Source: Candidatus Gastranaerophilales bacterium (lineage in GTDB: Bacteria; Cyanobacteriota; Vampirovibrionia; Gastranaerophilales; Gastranaerophilaceae). From it: a stretch of DNA of 64,000 nt. The stretch's first letter is position 1, and every line of letters starts with the position of its first letter. Positions 7,031-16,757 of this stretch are shown in pieces. The stretch is from NCBI GenBank assembly GCA_910587815.1, contig CAJUNK010000011.1, forward strand, positions 16,727 through 80,726. Reading direction: 5' to 3'. Below the pieces are notes generated by a model. That model was not told the origin of the DNA and searched no databases. It saw only the letters and a list, made by a program, of their open reading frames with translations. Position numbers and translations under genes: made by a program.

Positions 7031-8302
7031 ATGGCTCCTATAAAGACCGTTATCCTTGCAGCCGGCAAAGGCACAAGGATGAAATCTGAAAAACCAAAGG
7101 TTTTGCATGAGATTTTTAATAAACCTCTTGTAAGTTGGGTGCTTTCTGCTTGTGAGGATGCTAATTCACTGGAAAATATCGTGATTGTTGGCCACAAGAG
7201 TGAAATGGTTCAAGATTTTGTTTCAAAAAATCATCCAAAATCCATTTGTGTTGAACAAAAAGAACAATTGGGCACAGGTCATGCAGTTAGCATGGCAAAG
7301 TCTGAATTGAATAATTTTGAAGGTAATGTCTTAATTTTGTGCGGAGACACACCTTTGATAACATCAATGAGTCTTAAAAAATTTATAGAATTTCATAATA
7401 AAAATGACGCCGATGTTACAGTGATGAGTGCTATTCTGGAAAATCCTTTTGGATATGGCAGAATTATTCGTGATGAAAAAAATTGTGTATCTGAAATTGT
7501 AGAACAAAAAGATTGTAATGATTTACAAAAGGAAGTTAAAGAAATTAATGCTGGTATGTATTGTCTGAATTGGCAAAAAGTTAAAGGCTTCTTTGATAGT
7601 CTTCAAAATAATAATTCACAAAATGAATACTATTTAACCGATATTATAAAATGGGGGAATGACAATAAACTCAAAGTTTCAGGGTATGTTTTAGAAAATT
7701 ATGATGAAACACTGGGTATAAATTCAAGGGTGCAATTGGCCGAAGCCTTTAAAACAATGAATGACAGGCATTTAAATAATTTAATGGAAAATGGCGTTAC
7801 AATTGTTTCTCCTGAAAATACACAAATATCCCCTGAAACAGAAATTGGAGCCGACACAGTTATTTTCCCAAATACATTTATAAACGGTAAAAACAAAATT
7901 GGCAAAAATTGTAAAATTGGCCCGTTTGCGCACCTTCGAGGGGATTGCGTTATTGAAGATAATGTTAAAATCGGGAATTTTGTTGAATTAAAAAAATCTT
8001 ATGTAAAATCTTATACAAATATCTGTCACCTTAGTTATGTTGGAGATTCTGAAGTTGGTTCCAATGTAAACGTAGGCGCAGGAACTATTACAGCAAATTA
8101 TAATTCAATTACAAAGGAAAAAAAGAAAACAATAATCAATGATGGCGCATCAATTGGTTCAAATGTGGTGCTTGTAGCCCCTGTAGAGCTTGGAGAAAAA
8201 GCATTTATCGGGGCAGGTTCTGTCATTACAAAAGATGTTGGGGCAAATGCTTTAGGTTTGACAAGAAATCCCCAAAGAGAAATAAAAAACTACGTAAAAT
8301 AA
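7031..8302 (+). CDS. glmU: Bifunctional UDP-N-acetylglucosamine pyrophosphorylase/glucosamine-1-phosphate acetyltransferase
   Basis: Makes UDP-GlcNAc for peptidoglycan and lipopolysaccharide. The N-terminal half is a nucleotidyltransferase with LAAGKGTRMKSEKPKVLHE, GTGHAVSMA and LCGDTPLI. The C-terminal half is a left-handed beta-helix of hexapeptide repeats (IGADTVIFPNTFI, VNVGAGTITANYN) ending near LTRNPQREI. From the ATG at 7031 it is 423 residues, slightly short for the family. An in-frame ATG at 6992 has no ribosome site and would add 13 residues, whereas 7031 has a weak AAAGGC and gives the normal distance to the LAAG motif. It heads an operon with prs and a DNA glycosylase. Confidence 0.93.
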   Translation: MAPIKTVILAAGKGTRMKSEKPKVLHEIFNKPLVSWVLSACEDANSLENIVIVGHKSEMVQDFVSKNHPKSICVEQKEQLGTGHAVSMAKSELNNFEGNVLILCGDTPLITSMSLKKFIEFHNKNDADVTVMSAILENPFGYGRIIRDEKNCVSEIVEQKDCNDLQKEVKEINAGMYCLNWQKVKGFFDSLQNNNSQNEYYLTDIIKWGNDNKLKVSGYVLENYDETLGINSRVQLAEAFKTMNDRHLNNLMENGVTIVSPENTQISPETEIGADTVIFPNTFINGKNKIGKNCKIGPFAHLRGDCVIEDNVKIGNFVELKKSYVKSYTNICHLSYVGDSEVGSNVNVGAGTITANYNSITKEKKKTIINDGASIGSNVVLVAPVELGEKAFIGAGSVITKDVGANALGLTRNPQREIKNYVK

Positions 8303-8314
8303 AAGGAGAAAAAG

Positions 8315-9331
8315 ATGAAATTAGGGCTTGAAACTATGCCGGCAAGAGAAAAAACTGTGCTCCCCACACATGAAATTAAACTCTTTTGCGGTCGTTCTAA
8401 TACTGTTTTGGCAGAAGAAATTGCTGAATATTTAGGGACGACAGTAGGTCCTATGATTATTAAAAATTTCTCTGATGGTGAGATTTATGTGCAAATTCAA
8501 GATTCAATAAGGGGCGATGATGTATTTGTTGTACAGCCTTTGTGTAATCCTGTAAATGAAAATCTTGTAGAGCTTTTAATTATAATTGATGCCTTTAAAA
8601 GAGCCTCAGCTAAAACTATCACAGCTGTTATTCCGTATTATGGATATGCAAGACAGGATAGAAAAACATCAGGCAGAGAAGCAATCACAGCAAAACTTGT
8701 GGCAGATCTGTTAACAACAGCTGGTGCAGACAGAGTGCTTGCGATGGATTTACACACAGGTCAAATTCAAGGCTTTTTCAATATTTTAGTCGACCATATC
8801 TATGCAACACCAATCATTGTAAATTATATGAAAAAATTAAATCTTCCAAAAACTGAACTTGTGGCAGTTTCTCCAGATACAGGCGGTGTGCAGAGAACAA
8901 GGGCTTTTGCAAAGGCTATGGAATGCCCGCTTGCTATAATTGATAAAAGAAGGACGCAGCATAATGTTGCAGTTGCAGATCATGTTATTGGGGATGTGAA
9001 AGACAAAATTTGTGTAATGTTTGATGATATGATTGATACAGCAGGAACAATCTGTGAGGCCGCCAAGCTTTTAAAACGCGAAGGTGCTAAAGATGTATAT
9101 GTTTGTGCTGTGCATCCTGTATTTTCAGGTCCTGCTCTAAAAAGGCTTGATGAAGCGCCAATCAAAGAAGTGATTGTAACAAATACAATTCCTTTAAATA
9201 ACAATGAATTTATTCCAACAAAAATAACGCAATTGTCAGTTGCACCACTACTTGGCGAAGCAATTTCAAGAATTCATGATGATCAATCTGTAAGTTCACT
9301 ATTTGGTTTTGAAAAGGAATATAAAAATTAA
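8315..9331 (+). CDS. prs: Ribose-phosphate pyrophosphokinase
   Basis: Makes PRPP from ribose 5-phosphate and ATP for nucleotide, histidine and tryptophan synthesis. It has 338 residues with the family motifs IKNFSDGEIYVQIQDSIRG, PYYGYARQDRK (ATP loop), MDLHTGQIQGFF and the PRPP-binding loop MFDDMIDTAGTI. AAAGGAG precedes the ATG. The first 17 residues, before HEIKLFCGR, are an extension compared with short homologues. It lies 12 bases after glmU, an arrangement also found in Bacillus (gcaD-prs), and its stop overlaps the next start. Confidence 0.96.
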   Translation: MKLGLETMPAREKTVLPTHEIKLFCGRSNTVLAEEIAEYLGTTVGPMIIKNFSDGEIYVQIQDSIRGDDVFVVQPLCNPVNENLVELLIIIDAFKRASAKTITAVIPYYGYARQDRKTSGREAITAKLVADLLTTAGADRVLAMDLHTGQIQGFFNILVDHIYATPIIVNYMKKLNLPKTELVAVSPDTGGVQRTRAFAKAMECPLAIIDKRRTQHNVAVADHVIGDVKDKICVMFDDMIDTAGTICEAAKLLKREGAKDVYVCAVHPVFSGPALKRLDEAPIKEVIVTNTIPLNNNEFIPTKITQLSVAPLLGEAISRIHDDQSVSSLFGFEKEYKN

Positions 9332-9918
9332 TGAGTGGTCTTGACGAATTAAGGGAAAAACTAAAAGAATGTAAAGGGTGTTCATTGTGCACCACAAGAA
9401 CAAACCTTGTATTTTCTGATGGGAATCCTAATGCAAATATCATGCTCATAGGAGAGGCCCCCGGTGCAGATGAAGATAGACTTGGTATACCTTTTGTCGG
9501 CCGCGCAGGAAAATTATTGGATGAATTTTTTAAAAAAGCAGGAATTGACAGACAAAAAGATATTTATATCTGTAATACCCTAAAATGTAGACCCCCGAAT
9601 AACAGGAAACCTGAGCCTATTGAAAAAAAAGCCTGTGCTCCGTTTTTAAAATATCAAATTGATGTTATAAAACCCAAAATAATAGTTTTGTGCGGGGCAA
9701 CTGCACTTGAAAGCTTTATAAAAGGACATACAATATCAAAAGCTAGAGGAAAAATCTTTAAAGGTTCCAAAGGAACTGTTTTTATTCCAATTTTTCATCC
9801 TTCTTATCTGTTGAGAAATCATTCTGTTGAAGAAAATTCTCCAAGAGATTTAATGTTAAAAGATTTGAAGATGATAAAACATTTATCTTTGCAAGATAAT
9901 ATTGAAGCTTCTTCTTAA
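9331..9918 (+). CDS. Uracil-DNA glycosylase, family 4 (iron-sulfur type)
   Basis: DNA repair enzyme of 195 residues that removes uracil from DNA. Motif A is GEAPGADEDRLGIPFVGRAG and motif B is IFHPSYLLRN. Cysteines at 14, 17 and 20 near the N terminus and at 86 and 102 have the layout of the family 4 [4Fe-4S] cluster (C-x2-C, then C-x15-C). The start overlaps the prs stop in a TAATG junction, so it is translated as part of the glmU-prs operon. Fusion to a DNA polymerase, seen in some relatives, is absent. Confidence 0.92.
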   Translation: MSGLDELREKLKECKGCSLCTTRTNLVFSDGNPNANIMLIGEAPGADEDRLGIPFVGRAGKLLDEFFKKAGIDRQKDIYICNTLKCRPPNNRKPEPIEKKACAPFLKYQIDVIKPKIIVLCGATALESFIKGHTISKARGKIFKGSKGTVFIPIFHPSYLLRNHSVEENSPRDLMLKDLKMIKHLSLQDNIEASS

Positions 9919-10047
9919 AATTTGTAAATCTTATATAAAATTGTAAACAAAATTAAACAAAACTAAACAAAGGTGGAAATAGAGAATAGTTTTGTATTAG
10001 AATGTTGTTTAAAATTAGGGGATTTATAGAATTTTAGGTTTTACATT

Positions 10048-13000
10048 ATGGCGGATAATTTAGAAATTAGAGTAGAACAACTCACAGATGCAATTAGGGG
10101 TTTATACAACAAGCCATCCCTAACGCCTGCCGAAATCAATAATGCATTTAATACTATGCTTCAAAGGTTTGAAAATCAAACAAATCTTTCAAGTGAAAAA
10201 ATGCTTCAAATTATTACAAATGAAATAAAAAGAACCGCAGAAGAAAGACATGGTTCTTTGCAAGAAATGCTCTATAATTTTGAAGATGCCATTAAAAATG
10301 CCGCAGCCCAGGTTACAAATCCCAAGTTTGAAATGCAGATGTCAAAAATAGGCACTGATTTAAACTCCCTTTATACAAAAATAAATAATCAAGAATTACA
10401 ATTACAAAAATTTACCCAAAGTATAGAGGCATTAAGAACATCAGGTGCTGCTGCTGAAATGGTAAAATTAAGTAATGATTTTGCTGCATTTTCGCGTGGT
10501 TTTGATAATATCACAGCAACTTTAAACAAAAATTTTGCTGAATTTTTAACCCAGGTTCAATCATTTAGCCAAAAAGAAGAATTAACCCAAATAAGATACA
10601 AGCTGGAAGATACTATAAAAAATTCTGCAAATATAATATCTGCTGGGGAAAAGATTGATAGTCTTACAAACAGGCTGCACAATTTATCATCAAAAGAAGA
10701 CACTAATTATATTAATGAAAAAATCACGATACTAACATCATTTTTAGGTGATCTTAAAGCTTACATAGAAAAAAATGATATTGAAAATAAAGAGCAATTC
10801 AGGCTTGTAGTATCAAATATTGAACAAAAGCTTGGAAGCTTAAATTTTTCTACAATAGAAGAAATCAAATCAGATATCAAAAATTTATTTGCTGAAATAA
10901 GGGATACAAGTACCTATTCAAAAGATGAAATAATAACAAAATTTGCCGATATTGTTGATATCATAAATAAAAGCTATTCTGAAGTGGGTGAGAAATTAAC
11001 CACAGAAACCGCAAATGTAAATAATAATTTGGCTCAATTAACAGGTGAAATTCAAAAAGTATACACAACTGTAACAGATGGCATAACTGGCCGTACTGAA
11101 GAAATTAAAATTCAATTAAGCAACTTAAATGAAGAATATCAAAATTTAAAAAATGTGCTTGTTGAAATGTCTTCAAATACCAATTTTGAAGAAGTGGCCC
11201 AAGGTATTATAAAAAGCAATACTGAAACTTTAGAATTGAGCCATGATTTTATCCAAAGCCAAATTGGTAAAGTGGAAGATGCCATAAAAAAACAAGAAGA
11301 ATCTGAAAAGCAACACCTTGTAAATGCCGTTGAATTATTAAAAAACGAGCTTTCACAAGTTTCAGACAGAATTTGTTCTCTTGAAGCAGATTTAGGCGCA
11401 GGCGGTAGTGCAAAAGCTTTTGAAGAACCCCTAAGAAAAATTTTAGAATGCGTAGAAACCCTAAAATCCGCTGATGCCTTAAAAGAATTATCTGGAATGA
11501 TGGCAAGGGTTACAAATGAAATAAATTCTTCTATCTCAAATTTAAGAGAAAATTTTGAAAAAGCACAAGATGGCAGCAGTCTTGCAGTATTACAGCAATT
11601 AAATGAAACTGTACCAAAAATTTCAGATAAACTTGAAATCTTTAGAAACCATGTTGTATCAGAAAATTCTGCAAATATTACAGAATTAAAACAACAATTT
11701 GCACAAGTTGTTGATACTATCACTTCTCGTGTTGAATTTATAACAAATTCCATAAAAGAAGAATTTAAATCTTCAAATGCAGGTGGTCTTGATACAGTAA
11801 AAGTTGACCTTCAAAATATGTCAAATCATATTATGGAGACTGTTGAAAATATCAATTACAATATTACAAGAGAATTTAATGACCACAAAACAAATATAGA
11901 TGAAGTTTTATCTAAAATAAGCGACTATGAAGATAAATTCAGAGATAAATTAAATTCTATAGAATCTACCTTTGAAACCCTAAACCAAGAAGGTGTGGAT
12001 AGAATATCCGATGCCATTAGCCTAAATCAATTACAAACGCATGAAACTTTAAGCACCATGAAAAGTGATATTCTTGCAGGTATTTTGGGCATCAATAAAA
12101 ATAGCAAAACTAACTTTGAACTTTTAGATGGCAAGCTTGAAAAATTAATTAAAAAATCCATTACAGAAGCGAACCAAGAAAAAAATTCTGTTACTTCTCT
12201 TCAAGAGGCGAACCAGCAGGAGCTTCTGGCTGGTATTGAAAGTAAAGTTGAAAGATGTAACTTGCAGCAAATTCACAATGGCAAGGAATTATTAAGCGAG
12301 ATACAAAATTTAAATTCAGAACTTTCATTTAAAATTGAAAGTCTAAACCCTAATGCTGAAATTCCATCAAGTTTGATTAGGGGAATTGATGACAAGGTGC
12401 AATCAATATTAGAAGCTAATGTTGATAAAGAAGAAGCCATAAAGCTTATAAAAGCACACATGGATTTAAGGATGAAAGAAGTCATCCAAAAAATTGCAAA
12501 AATTGTTAGTGTTTTTAAGCCCGACAGTGAAAAAGAAGAAGATGCACAAAAAGTTGCAGCAAGTGTAAAACTTGATAATTTATTATCTCAGCTTGAATAT
12601 TTAAAAGATAATATTTTTGCTGAAATAAAAGATGGCTTTGATAAGCTTGATAAAAAAGAAGAAATTATTGCAGATATTTATAAAAATATTGGCGAAGTTT
12701 TATCAAATACTGTTTATATAAAAAATAATGCCCCAAATGAATTTAAAGGCATTTTAGATGAAAAACTTGAAAATCTTAAAAATGTAGAATTTTTAATTGA
12801 AGATTTAAAAAATGCAATCCAAAATAATCAAACAAGTATATTTGAGCGCATAAATTCATTAAATGATGATGTTAATTCAACGCGTTCTAATTTTAATGAA
12901 AAATCTGATAACATTCAAAATATCTTGAATGAAAAATTGAATGAAACCCCCGATAGAGTGGCTCAAAAAATTATGGAAGGGGTTGCAGGCAAGCTTGAAG

Positions 13001-13884
13001 AAGAAGGATATCAAATTTCCCAAAGAACAATTGGGGATATTTCATCAAAAATTGACATAAAAATTGATGATGTAAAAGAGGCAATTTGCGAGGATATTAA
13101 AAATTCTATCTGTCTAAAAATTGATACAAATTCAAATGACAAGGCCGAAAGAATAATAAATACTGTCAACAATGAAATGGCACAGCGGGTAGAAGCTCTT
13201 TTGAATCAAGCATCTGAAAGAATTGCAAGTACAATAATTGATAATGTAAAAGAAAGCATCTCAAACCTTCAAAAAAAAGATGCATCTTCTAATTCATCAA
13301 ATTATAGCCACTCTTTATCTGGTGATGTTTCAGATAAACTAAATGCCATATTGAACCAAATAGAAAAGAAGGCCGAAGGTTCTTATTCTATGGGAGATCT
13401 GGAAGCAGACCTTGCAAAATTAAGATTAAGTCTTGAAAAATCTAATAAAAATATAGGCGCAGATTTTCAAAATATTGGCGGTTGGCTGAAAAATACAAAT
13501 TCAAGATTAGATGGTCTTGCACGCTTAATTGATGCAGTTTCTAAAAAAATTGATAACAACGAAAAAAGCGGCATTGATGAAATAAAAACAAGGCTTATTC
13601 AAAGCGAAAGAGATTATGCTGCTCCGCAAAAAATTGAAGAAGCCCTTGCTGCTGTACAAAAGAAATATAAAATTCAGGAAATGCGTCTTGAAGAATTGGA
13701 TGAAAAGATTTCTCTTATTCTTCAAAAACAATCAGAAGGCTTTGATGTAAAATCATTTATTGATTTATTTTACGACAATACAACTCAAACAAAAAGCTTG
13801 GCTTCAAGGGTTGAAGGCATTGAGAACAAATTAAACAGCATGTCAAAAAATATAGAAAGAATAATTTCTTATATTGATGAATAG
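10048..13884 (+). CDS. Very long coiled-coil protein
   Basis: Protein of 1278 residues with no signal peptide, membrane segment or recognisable catalytic domain. Almost the whole length is heptad-like and rich in Lys, Glu, Asn, Ile and Leu, with repeated phrases of the type (L/I)xxKIxxL and NxKIxS, typical of a long parallel coiled coil. The first 70 residues (EQLTDAIRGLYNKPSLTPAEI) look like a small globular cap. Such proteins usually act as filaments, scaffolds or chromosome or cell-shape organisers, but nothing in the sequence says which. It is flanked by a 129-base AT-rich leader without a good ribosome site and by an inverted-repeat element. It is a single-gene unit. Confidence 0.85.
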   Translation: MADNLEIRVEQLTDAIRGLYNKPSLTPAEINNAFNTMLQRFENQTNLSSEKMLQIITNEIKRTAEERHGSLQEMLYNFEDAIKNAAAQVTNPKFEMQMSKIGTDLNSLYTKINNQELQLQKFTQSIEALRTSGAAAEMVKLSNDFAAFSRGFDNITATLNKNFAEFLTQVQSFSQKEELTQIRYKLEDTIKNSANIISAGEKIDSLTNRLHNLSSKEDTNYINEKITILTSFLGDLKAYIEKNDIENKEQFRLVVSNIEQKLGSLNFSTIEEIKSDIKNLFAEIRDTSTYSKDEIITKFADIVDIINKSYSEVGEKLTTETANVNNNLAQLTGEIQKVYTTVTDGITGRTEEIKIQLSNLNEEYQNLKNVLVEMSSNTNFEEVAQGIIKSNTETLELSHDFIQSQIGKVEDAIKKQEESEKQHLVNAVELLKNELSQVSDRICSLEADLGAGGSAKAFEEPLRKILECVETLKSADALKELSGMMARVTNEINSSISNLRENFEKAQDGSSLAVLQQLNETVPKISDKLEIFRNHVVSENSANITELKQQFAQVVDTITSRVEFITNSIKEEFKSSNAGGLDTVKVDLQNMSNHIMETVENINYNITREFNDHKTNIDEVLSKISDYEDKFRDKLNSIESTFETLNQEGVDRISDAISLNQLQTHETLSTMKSDILAGILGINKNSKTNFELLDGKLEKLIKKSITEANQEKNSVTSLQEANQQELLAGIESKVERCNLQQIHNGKELLSEIQNLNSELSFKIESLNPNAEIPSSLIRGIDDKVQSILEANVDKEEAIKLIKAHMDLRMKEVIQKIAKIVSVFKPDSEKEEDAQKVAASVKLDNLLSQLEYLKDNIFAEIKDGFDKLDKKEEIIADIYKNIGEVLSNTVYIKNNAPNEFKGILDEKLENLKNVEFLIEDLKNAIQNNQTSIFERINSLNDDVNSTRSNFNEKSDNIQNILNEKLNETPDRVAQKIMEGVAGKLEEEGYQISQRTIGDISSKIDIKIDDVKEAICEDIKNSICLKIDTNSNDKAERIINTVNNEMAQRVEALLNQASERIASTIIDNVKESISNLQKKDASSNSSNYSHSLSGDVSDKLNAILNQIEKKAEGSYSMGDLEADLAKLRLSLEKSNKNIGADFQNIGGWLKNTNSRLDGLARLIDAVSKKIDNNEKSGIDEIKTRLIQSERDYAAPQKIEEALAAVQKKYKIQEMRLEELDEKISLILQKQSEGFDVKSFIDLFYDNTTQTKSLASRVEGIENKLNSMSKNIERIISYIDE

Positions 13885-13937
13885 GTTGCAAACCTTTTTA
13901 AAAATGCAGTGATTTTTGTGTAAAATTTTCAATAAAA

Positions 13938-14028
13938 AATGTGAGCCATCAAAATCTTTTTATCCCGCCCAAAATTTTTATATCGCAACCCCGAATAAAG
14001 ATGGCAGGTGGTTTTGCTGACTCACATT
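13938..14028. repeat. 91-bp element with 17-bp terminal inverted repeats
   Basis: The left end reads AATGTGAGCCATCAAAA and the right end read on the other strand is AATGTGAGTCAGCAAAA, 15 of 17 identical. Inside there is a further CCATC/GATGG pair and two C-rich loops (CCCGCCC, AACCCCG). It lies between convergent genes. It could be a small non-autonomous mobile element, a long bidirectional hairpin, or a structured RNA. No clear target-site duplication is visible. Confidence 0.6.
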
Positions 14029-14117
14029 ATTATGTTAACCCATATTAAACATACTTTTATCGCCTGATAGAATTAGCCTAAAGGTATTAATTTTAAAACC
14101 TGTGCAACAAGAGGGTT

Positions 14118-14924
14118 TTAGGCTTGTTTATTAAAAAATTTATTGTAACAAGTTTTTAATATATAATCTGCCATCAAATACCCCGCAACAGCAGGAACGA
14201 CAGGGGTTGAAGCCGGTGTAAATTTTGTATATTCTACACTTAATCCATCGTCTGCTTTAATAGTTTCAATTGTCTTTATTTTTCTAATATTATGGGGTTT
14301 TTCGCTTGATGTAACAACCGTAAGTCCAGATTCAATTTCTGCATATTTTTTTAGTTTATGAAGAATATTTTTGATAAAACTATCTTTTATCCCGCCCAAG
14401 GTTTGAATTTCAGAAATATCTGAAACAAAAAGTTTTGCTGCATCCATTCTGTTTCCAGCGCCCATTGAAGAAATTATATTGATATTATGCAGCTTTGCAA
14501 ATTTAATTAATTCAATCTTTGATTTTACCGTATCAATAGCATCCACTATAAAATCTATATTTTCTAGTGTATAATCTTTGCAAAATATTTTTTCATTTTC
14601 TTTTTCTGAATAAAATTCATCATAAATCTGCAATTTTATATCAGGATTAATATCCAAAAGTCTTTGTTTAAATAGTTCTGTTTTTTTATATCCTATGGTT
14701 GAATTTAGTGCAATCAACTGTCTGTTTATATTTGTTTTTGAAACTGTATCAAAATCTACAATCAAAAAATGGGAAATTCCTGCACGCGCTAAAGCTTCCA
14801 AGGTAAAACCGCCAACACCTCCAAGCCCAAATACTGCAATTTTTAAGCTTGAGAGATATTTTTGAAAATCTTCTCCCCAATATAATTCATTACGTGAAAA
14901 AATACTGTCCATAAAATCGGTCAT
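14118..14924 (-). CDS. tcdA: tRNA threonylcarbamoyladenosine dehydratase, TcdA-like
   Basis: ThiF/MoeB/E1-like ATP-dependent enzyme of 268 residues. GLGGVGGFTLEALARAGI is the nucleotide-binding loop, followed by DFDTVSKTNINRQL, the E1-like Arg-containing motif. It lacks the two CxxC zinc knuckles of MoeB and ThiF, and the IISSMGAGNRMDAAKL segment fits TcdA (CsdL), which cyclises t6A37 of tRNA to ct6A. The Tyr/Trp-rich N terminus (FSRNELYWGEDFQ) also fits. It starts 6 bases after the ABC permease stop and is thus the last gene of a minus-strand transcript of three, although the functions appear unrelated. Confidence 0.82.
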   Translation of the reverse strand: MTDFMDSIFSRNELYWGEDFQKYLSSLKIAVFGLGGVGGFTLEALARAGISHFLIVDFDTVSKTNINRQLIALNSTIGYKKTELFKQRLLDINPDIKLQIYDEFYSEKENEKIFCKDYTLENIDFIVDAIDTVKSKIELIKFAKLHNINIISSMGAGNRMDAAKLFVSDISEIQTLGGIKDSFIKNILHKLKKYAEIESGLTVVTSSEKPHNIRKIKTIETIKADDGLSVEYTKFTPASTPVVPAVAGYLMADYILKTCYNKFFNKQA

Positions 14925-14930
14925 TAGATC

Positions 14931-15773
14931 TTATCCCTTCACAGCGCCTTCTTGGGCACCTTGGATAAAATATTTTTGTAACGATACAAAAAATACAACA
15001 ATAGGTAAGATTGAAATCATAGAACCTGCTGCAATCAGCCTGTAATTTGAACCGCTGAATGTGCCTTGCAGATCGTTAATTCCTACAGGAAGTGTGTATA
15101 AAGTATCTTTTGTTAAAATTATACTTGGCCATAAGAATTCTCCCCAGCTTCCAATGAATGTAAATATTGCAAGCACTGCAAGGGAAGGTTTTATTAAAGG
15201 CAAAAGTATTTTTATAAATATTTGAAGCGAATTGCACCCATCTATTACAGCAGATTCTTCTAATTCTTTTGGAATAGCAAGAAAGGCCTGCCTTAAAAGG
15301 AAAATTCCAAAAGCATTTACTGCAAAAGGCAAAATAAGCCCTAAATATCCGCTAAAATTTCCATAGGTGTCTGTTAAATTTAATTTCAATGTAATTATAT
15401 AAATTGGGAGCATAATGGCCTGAAATGGTACCATAATTGTGGCCAAAATTCCAAAAAATACAAGGTTTTTACCGTGAAATTCCATCCTTGCCAAAGGATA
15501 TGCTGCAAGGGCTGAAAAGATTAAATTTAAAATTACCGTGAAAAATGCCACAATAAAACTATTTACGGCATATCCAACAATAGGCACAAGAGTAAGCACC
15601 ATTTTAAAATTATCAATTGTAAACTCTTCGGGAATAAATACAGGCGGATATTGAAAAATATTTTCTCCAGCCCCTTTTAGTGCTGTAGATGTAAGCCATA
15701 CAAAAGGCAGCAGGCACAAAATACATACTGTGATTAAAATTATATGAATTATAAATCCTTTAATATGTTTCAT
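14931..15773 (-). CDS. Sugar ABC transporter permease, MalG/UgpE type
   Basis: Inner-membrane permease of 280 residues with six predicted membrane segments. The cytoplasmic EAA loop, which docks to the ATPase, reads EESAVIDGCNSLQIFIKILL PL and is of the carbohydrate-uptake (CUT1) type. PSIIL and GSWGEFLWP are further MalG-like elements. It begins 3 bases after the partner permease. No solute-binding protein or ATPase gene is in the neighbourhood, so both must come from elsewhere, for instance a shared MsmK-type ATPase. The substrate cannot be read from the sequence. Confidence 0.9.
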   Translation of the reverse strand: MKHIKGFIIHIILITVCILCLLPFVWLTSTALKGAGENIFQYPPVFIPEEFTIDNFKMVLTLVPIVGYAVNSFIVAFFTVILNLIFSALAAYPLARMEFHGKNLVFFGILATIMVPFQAIMLPIYIITLKLNLTDTYGNFSGYLGLILPFAVNAFGIFLLRQAFLAIPKELEESAVIDGCNSLQIFIKILLPLIKPSLAVLAIFTFIGSWGEFLWPSIILTKDTLYTLPVGINDLQGTFSGSNYRLIAAGSMISILPIVVFFVSLQKYFIQGAQEGAVKG

Positions 15774-15776
15774 ATT

Positions 15777-16652
15777 CTATTTTCCAAGCCCGTATTTTTT
15801 TCTTTCAAAACAGAAAATATTAATCATTGAAAATATCATTACAACTGCTAATAATACAACACAAGCTGCTGAAGCAAGCCCTATATCAAGGTTTTCAAAA
15901 GCACGCTCATAAATATAATAAACAATTGTTTTGGTTGAATCCAATGGTCCGCCTTTTGTCATAACATATATTTCAACAAAAACTTTCAAAGCTGAAATTG
16001 CACTAATTGTTGAAACAAGGGCAATTGTTGGCATCAAATGCGGAATGGTAACAGTTAAATGTTTTTGAAGTTCACCTGCCCCATCTATTTCTGCTGCCTC
16101 ATAAAGTTCTTTCGGCACACTCATTAAAGATGCAAGATATATCATCATGTAATATCCTATGCCTTTAAAAATTGTTACAAGTGCAACTGAAATCATTGCA
16201 ACTTTTGGGCTTGAGAGCCAATTTATGCCAGGGATATCAAAAGTTTCAAAAAAATAATTTAAAAGTCCAGTTGGTGCGTAAAGCCATTTAAATGCTATTG
16301 CAACAACTACAATTGATACAACAACAGGAAGGTAAATAATCAGTTTATAAAGGGTTTTACCCCTTATTTTTTGGTTTATCAAAATTGCTAAAAATAAAGG
16401 AAAAATTACCAAAAACGGAGTTGTCAAAATTAAAAAATAAAATGTATTAAAAAGCGATTTTATAAAAATTGGTGAATGATACAATGCTTTATAGTTTGCA
16501 AGCGTGCCAAAAACAGGTGAATAAATATCGTTTGAATAATCTTGAAAACTGTAAACTATTGTTTCAAAAAATGGAATAAAGAAAAATATGCCCAATAAAA
16601 TAAGAGATGGCATTAAAAATATATATGGGGTAATTTTCCATTTGTTCTGCAT
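15777..16652 (-). CDS. Sugar ABC transporter permease, MalF/UgpA type
   Basis: First permease of the pair, 291 residues with six membrane segments. Its EAA loop reads LYEAAEIDGAGELQKHLTV, the CUT1 pattern. The N terminus is short, unlike E. coli MalF, and resembles UgpA/LacF-type subunits. Together with the downstream permease it would form the heterodimeric membrane channel. The upstream 170 bases hold divergent AT-rich promoter sequence shared with the small gene at 16822. Confidence 0.9.
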   Translation of the reverse strand: MQNKWKITPYIFLMPSLILLGIFFFIPFFETIVYSFQDYSNDIYSPVFGTLANYKALYHSPIFIKSLFNTFYFLILTTPFLVIFPLFLAILINQKIRGKTLYKLIIYLPVVVSIVVVAIAFKWLYAPTGLLNYFFETFDIPGINWLSSPKVAMISVALVTIFKGIGYYMMIYLASLMSVPKELYEAAEIDGAGELQKHLTVTIPHLMPTIALVSTISAISALKVFVEIYVMTKGGPLDSTKTIVYYIYERAFENLDIGLASAACVVLLAVVMIFSMINIFCFERKKYGLGK

Positions 16653-16757
16653 ATTTTAATAATAATCTAATGTTAATAAAAATTAAATATTAAATGTGTT
16701 ATTTACTCTAGATGGGCGGTTTTGTAACGATATGTTTCATTTTTATTATAAAAATGT

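Noticed and set aside
11139..11753. A 204-residue open frame antisense to the coiled-coil gene
   Set aside because: It is Ser/Phe-rich with no ribosome site, as expected from the reverse complement of an AT-rich coiled-coil gene, which is itself well supported.
13938..14028. Cobalamin riboswitch, from the text AGTCAGCAAAACCACCTGCC on the minus strand
   Set aside because: The B12-box-like text is at the 5' end rather than the 3' end, the element is too short, and no gene follows that it could control.
14118..14924. MoeB or ThiF adenylyltransferase
   Set aside because: The CxxC zinc motifs of those families are absent, and the sequence fits TcdA better.
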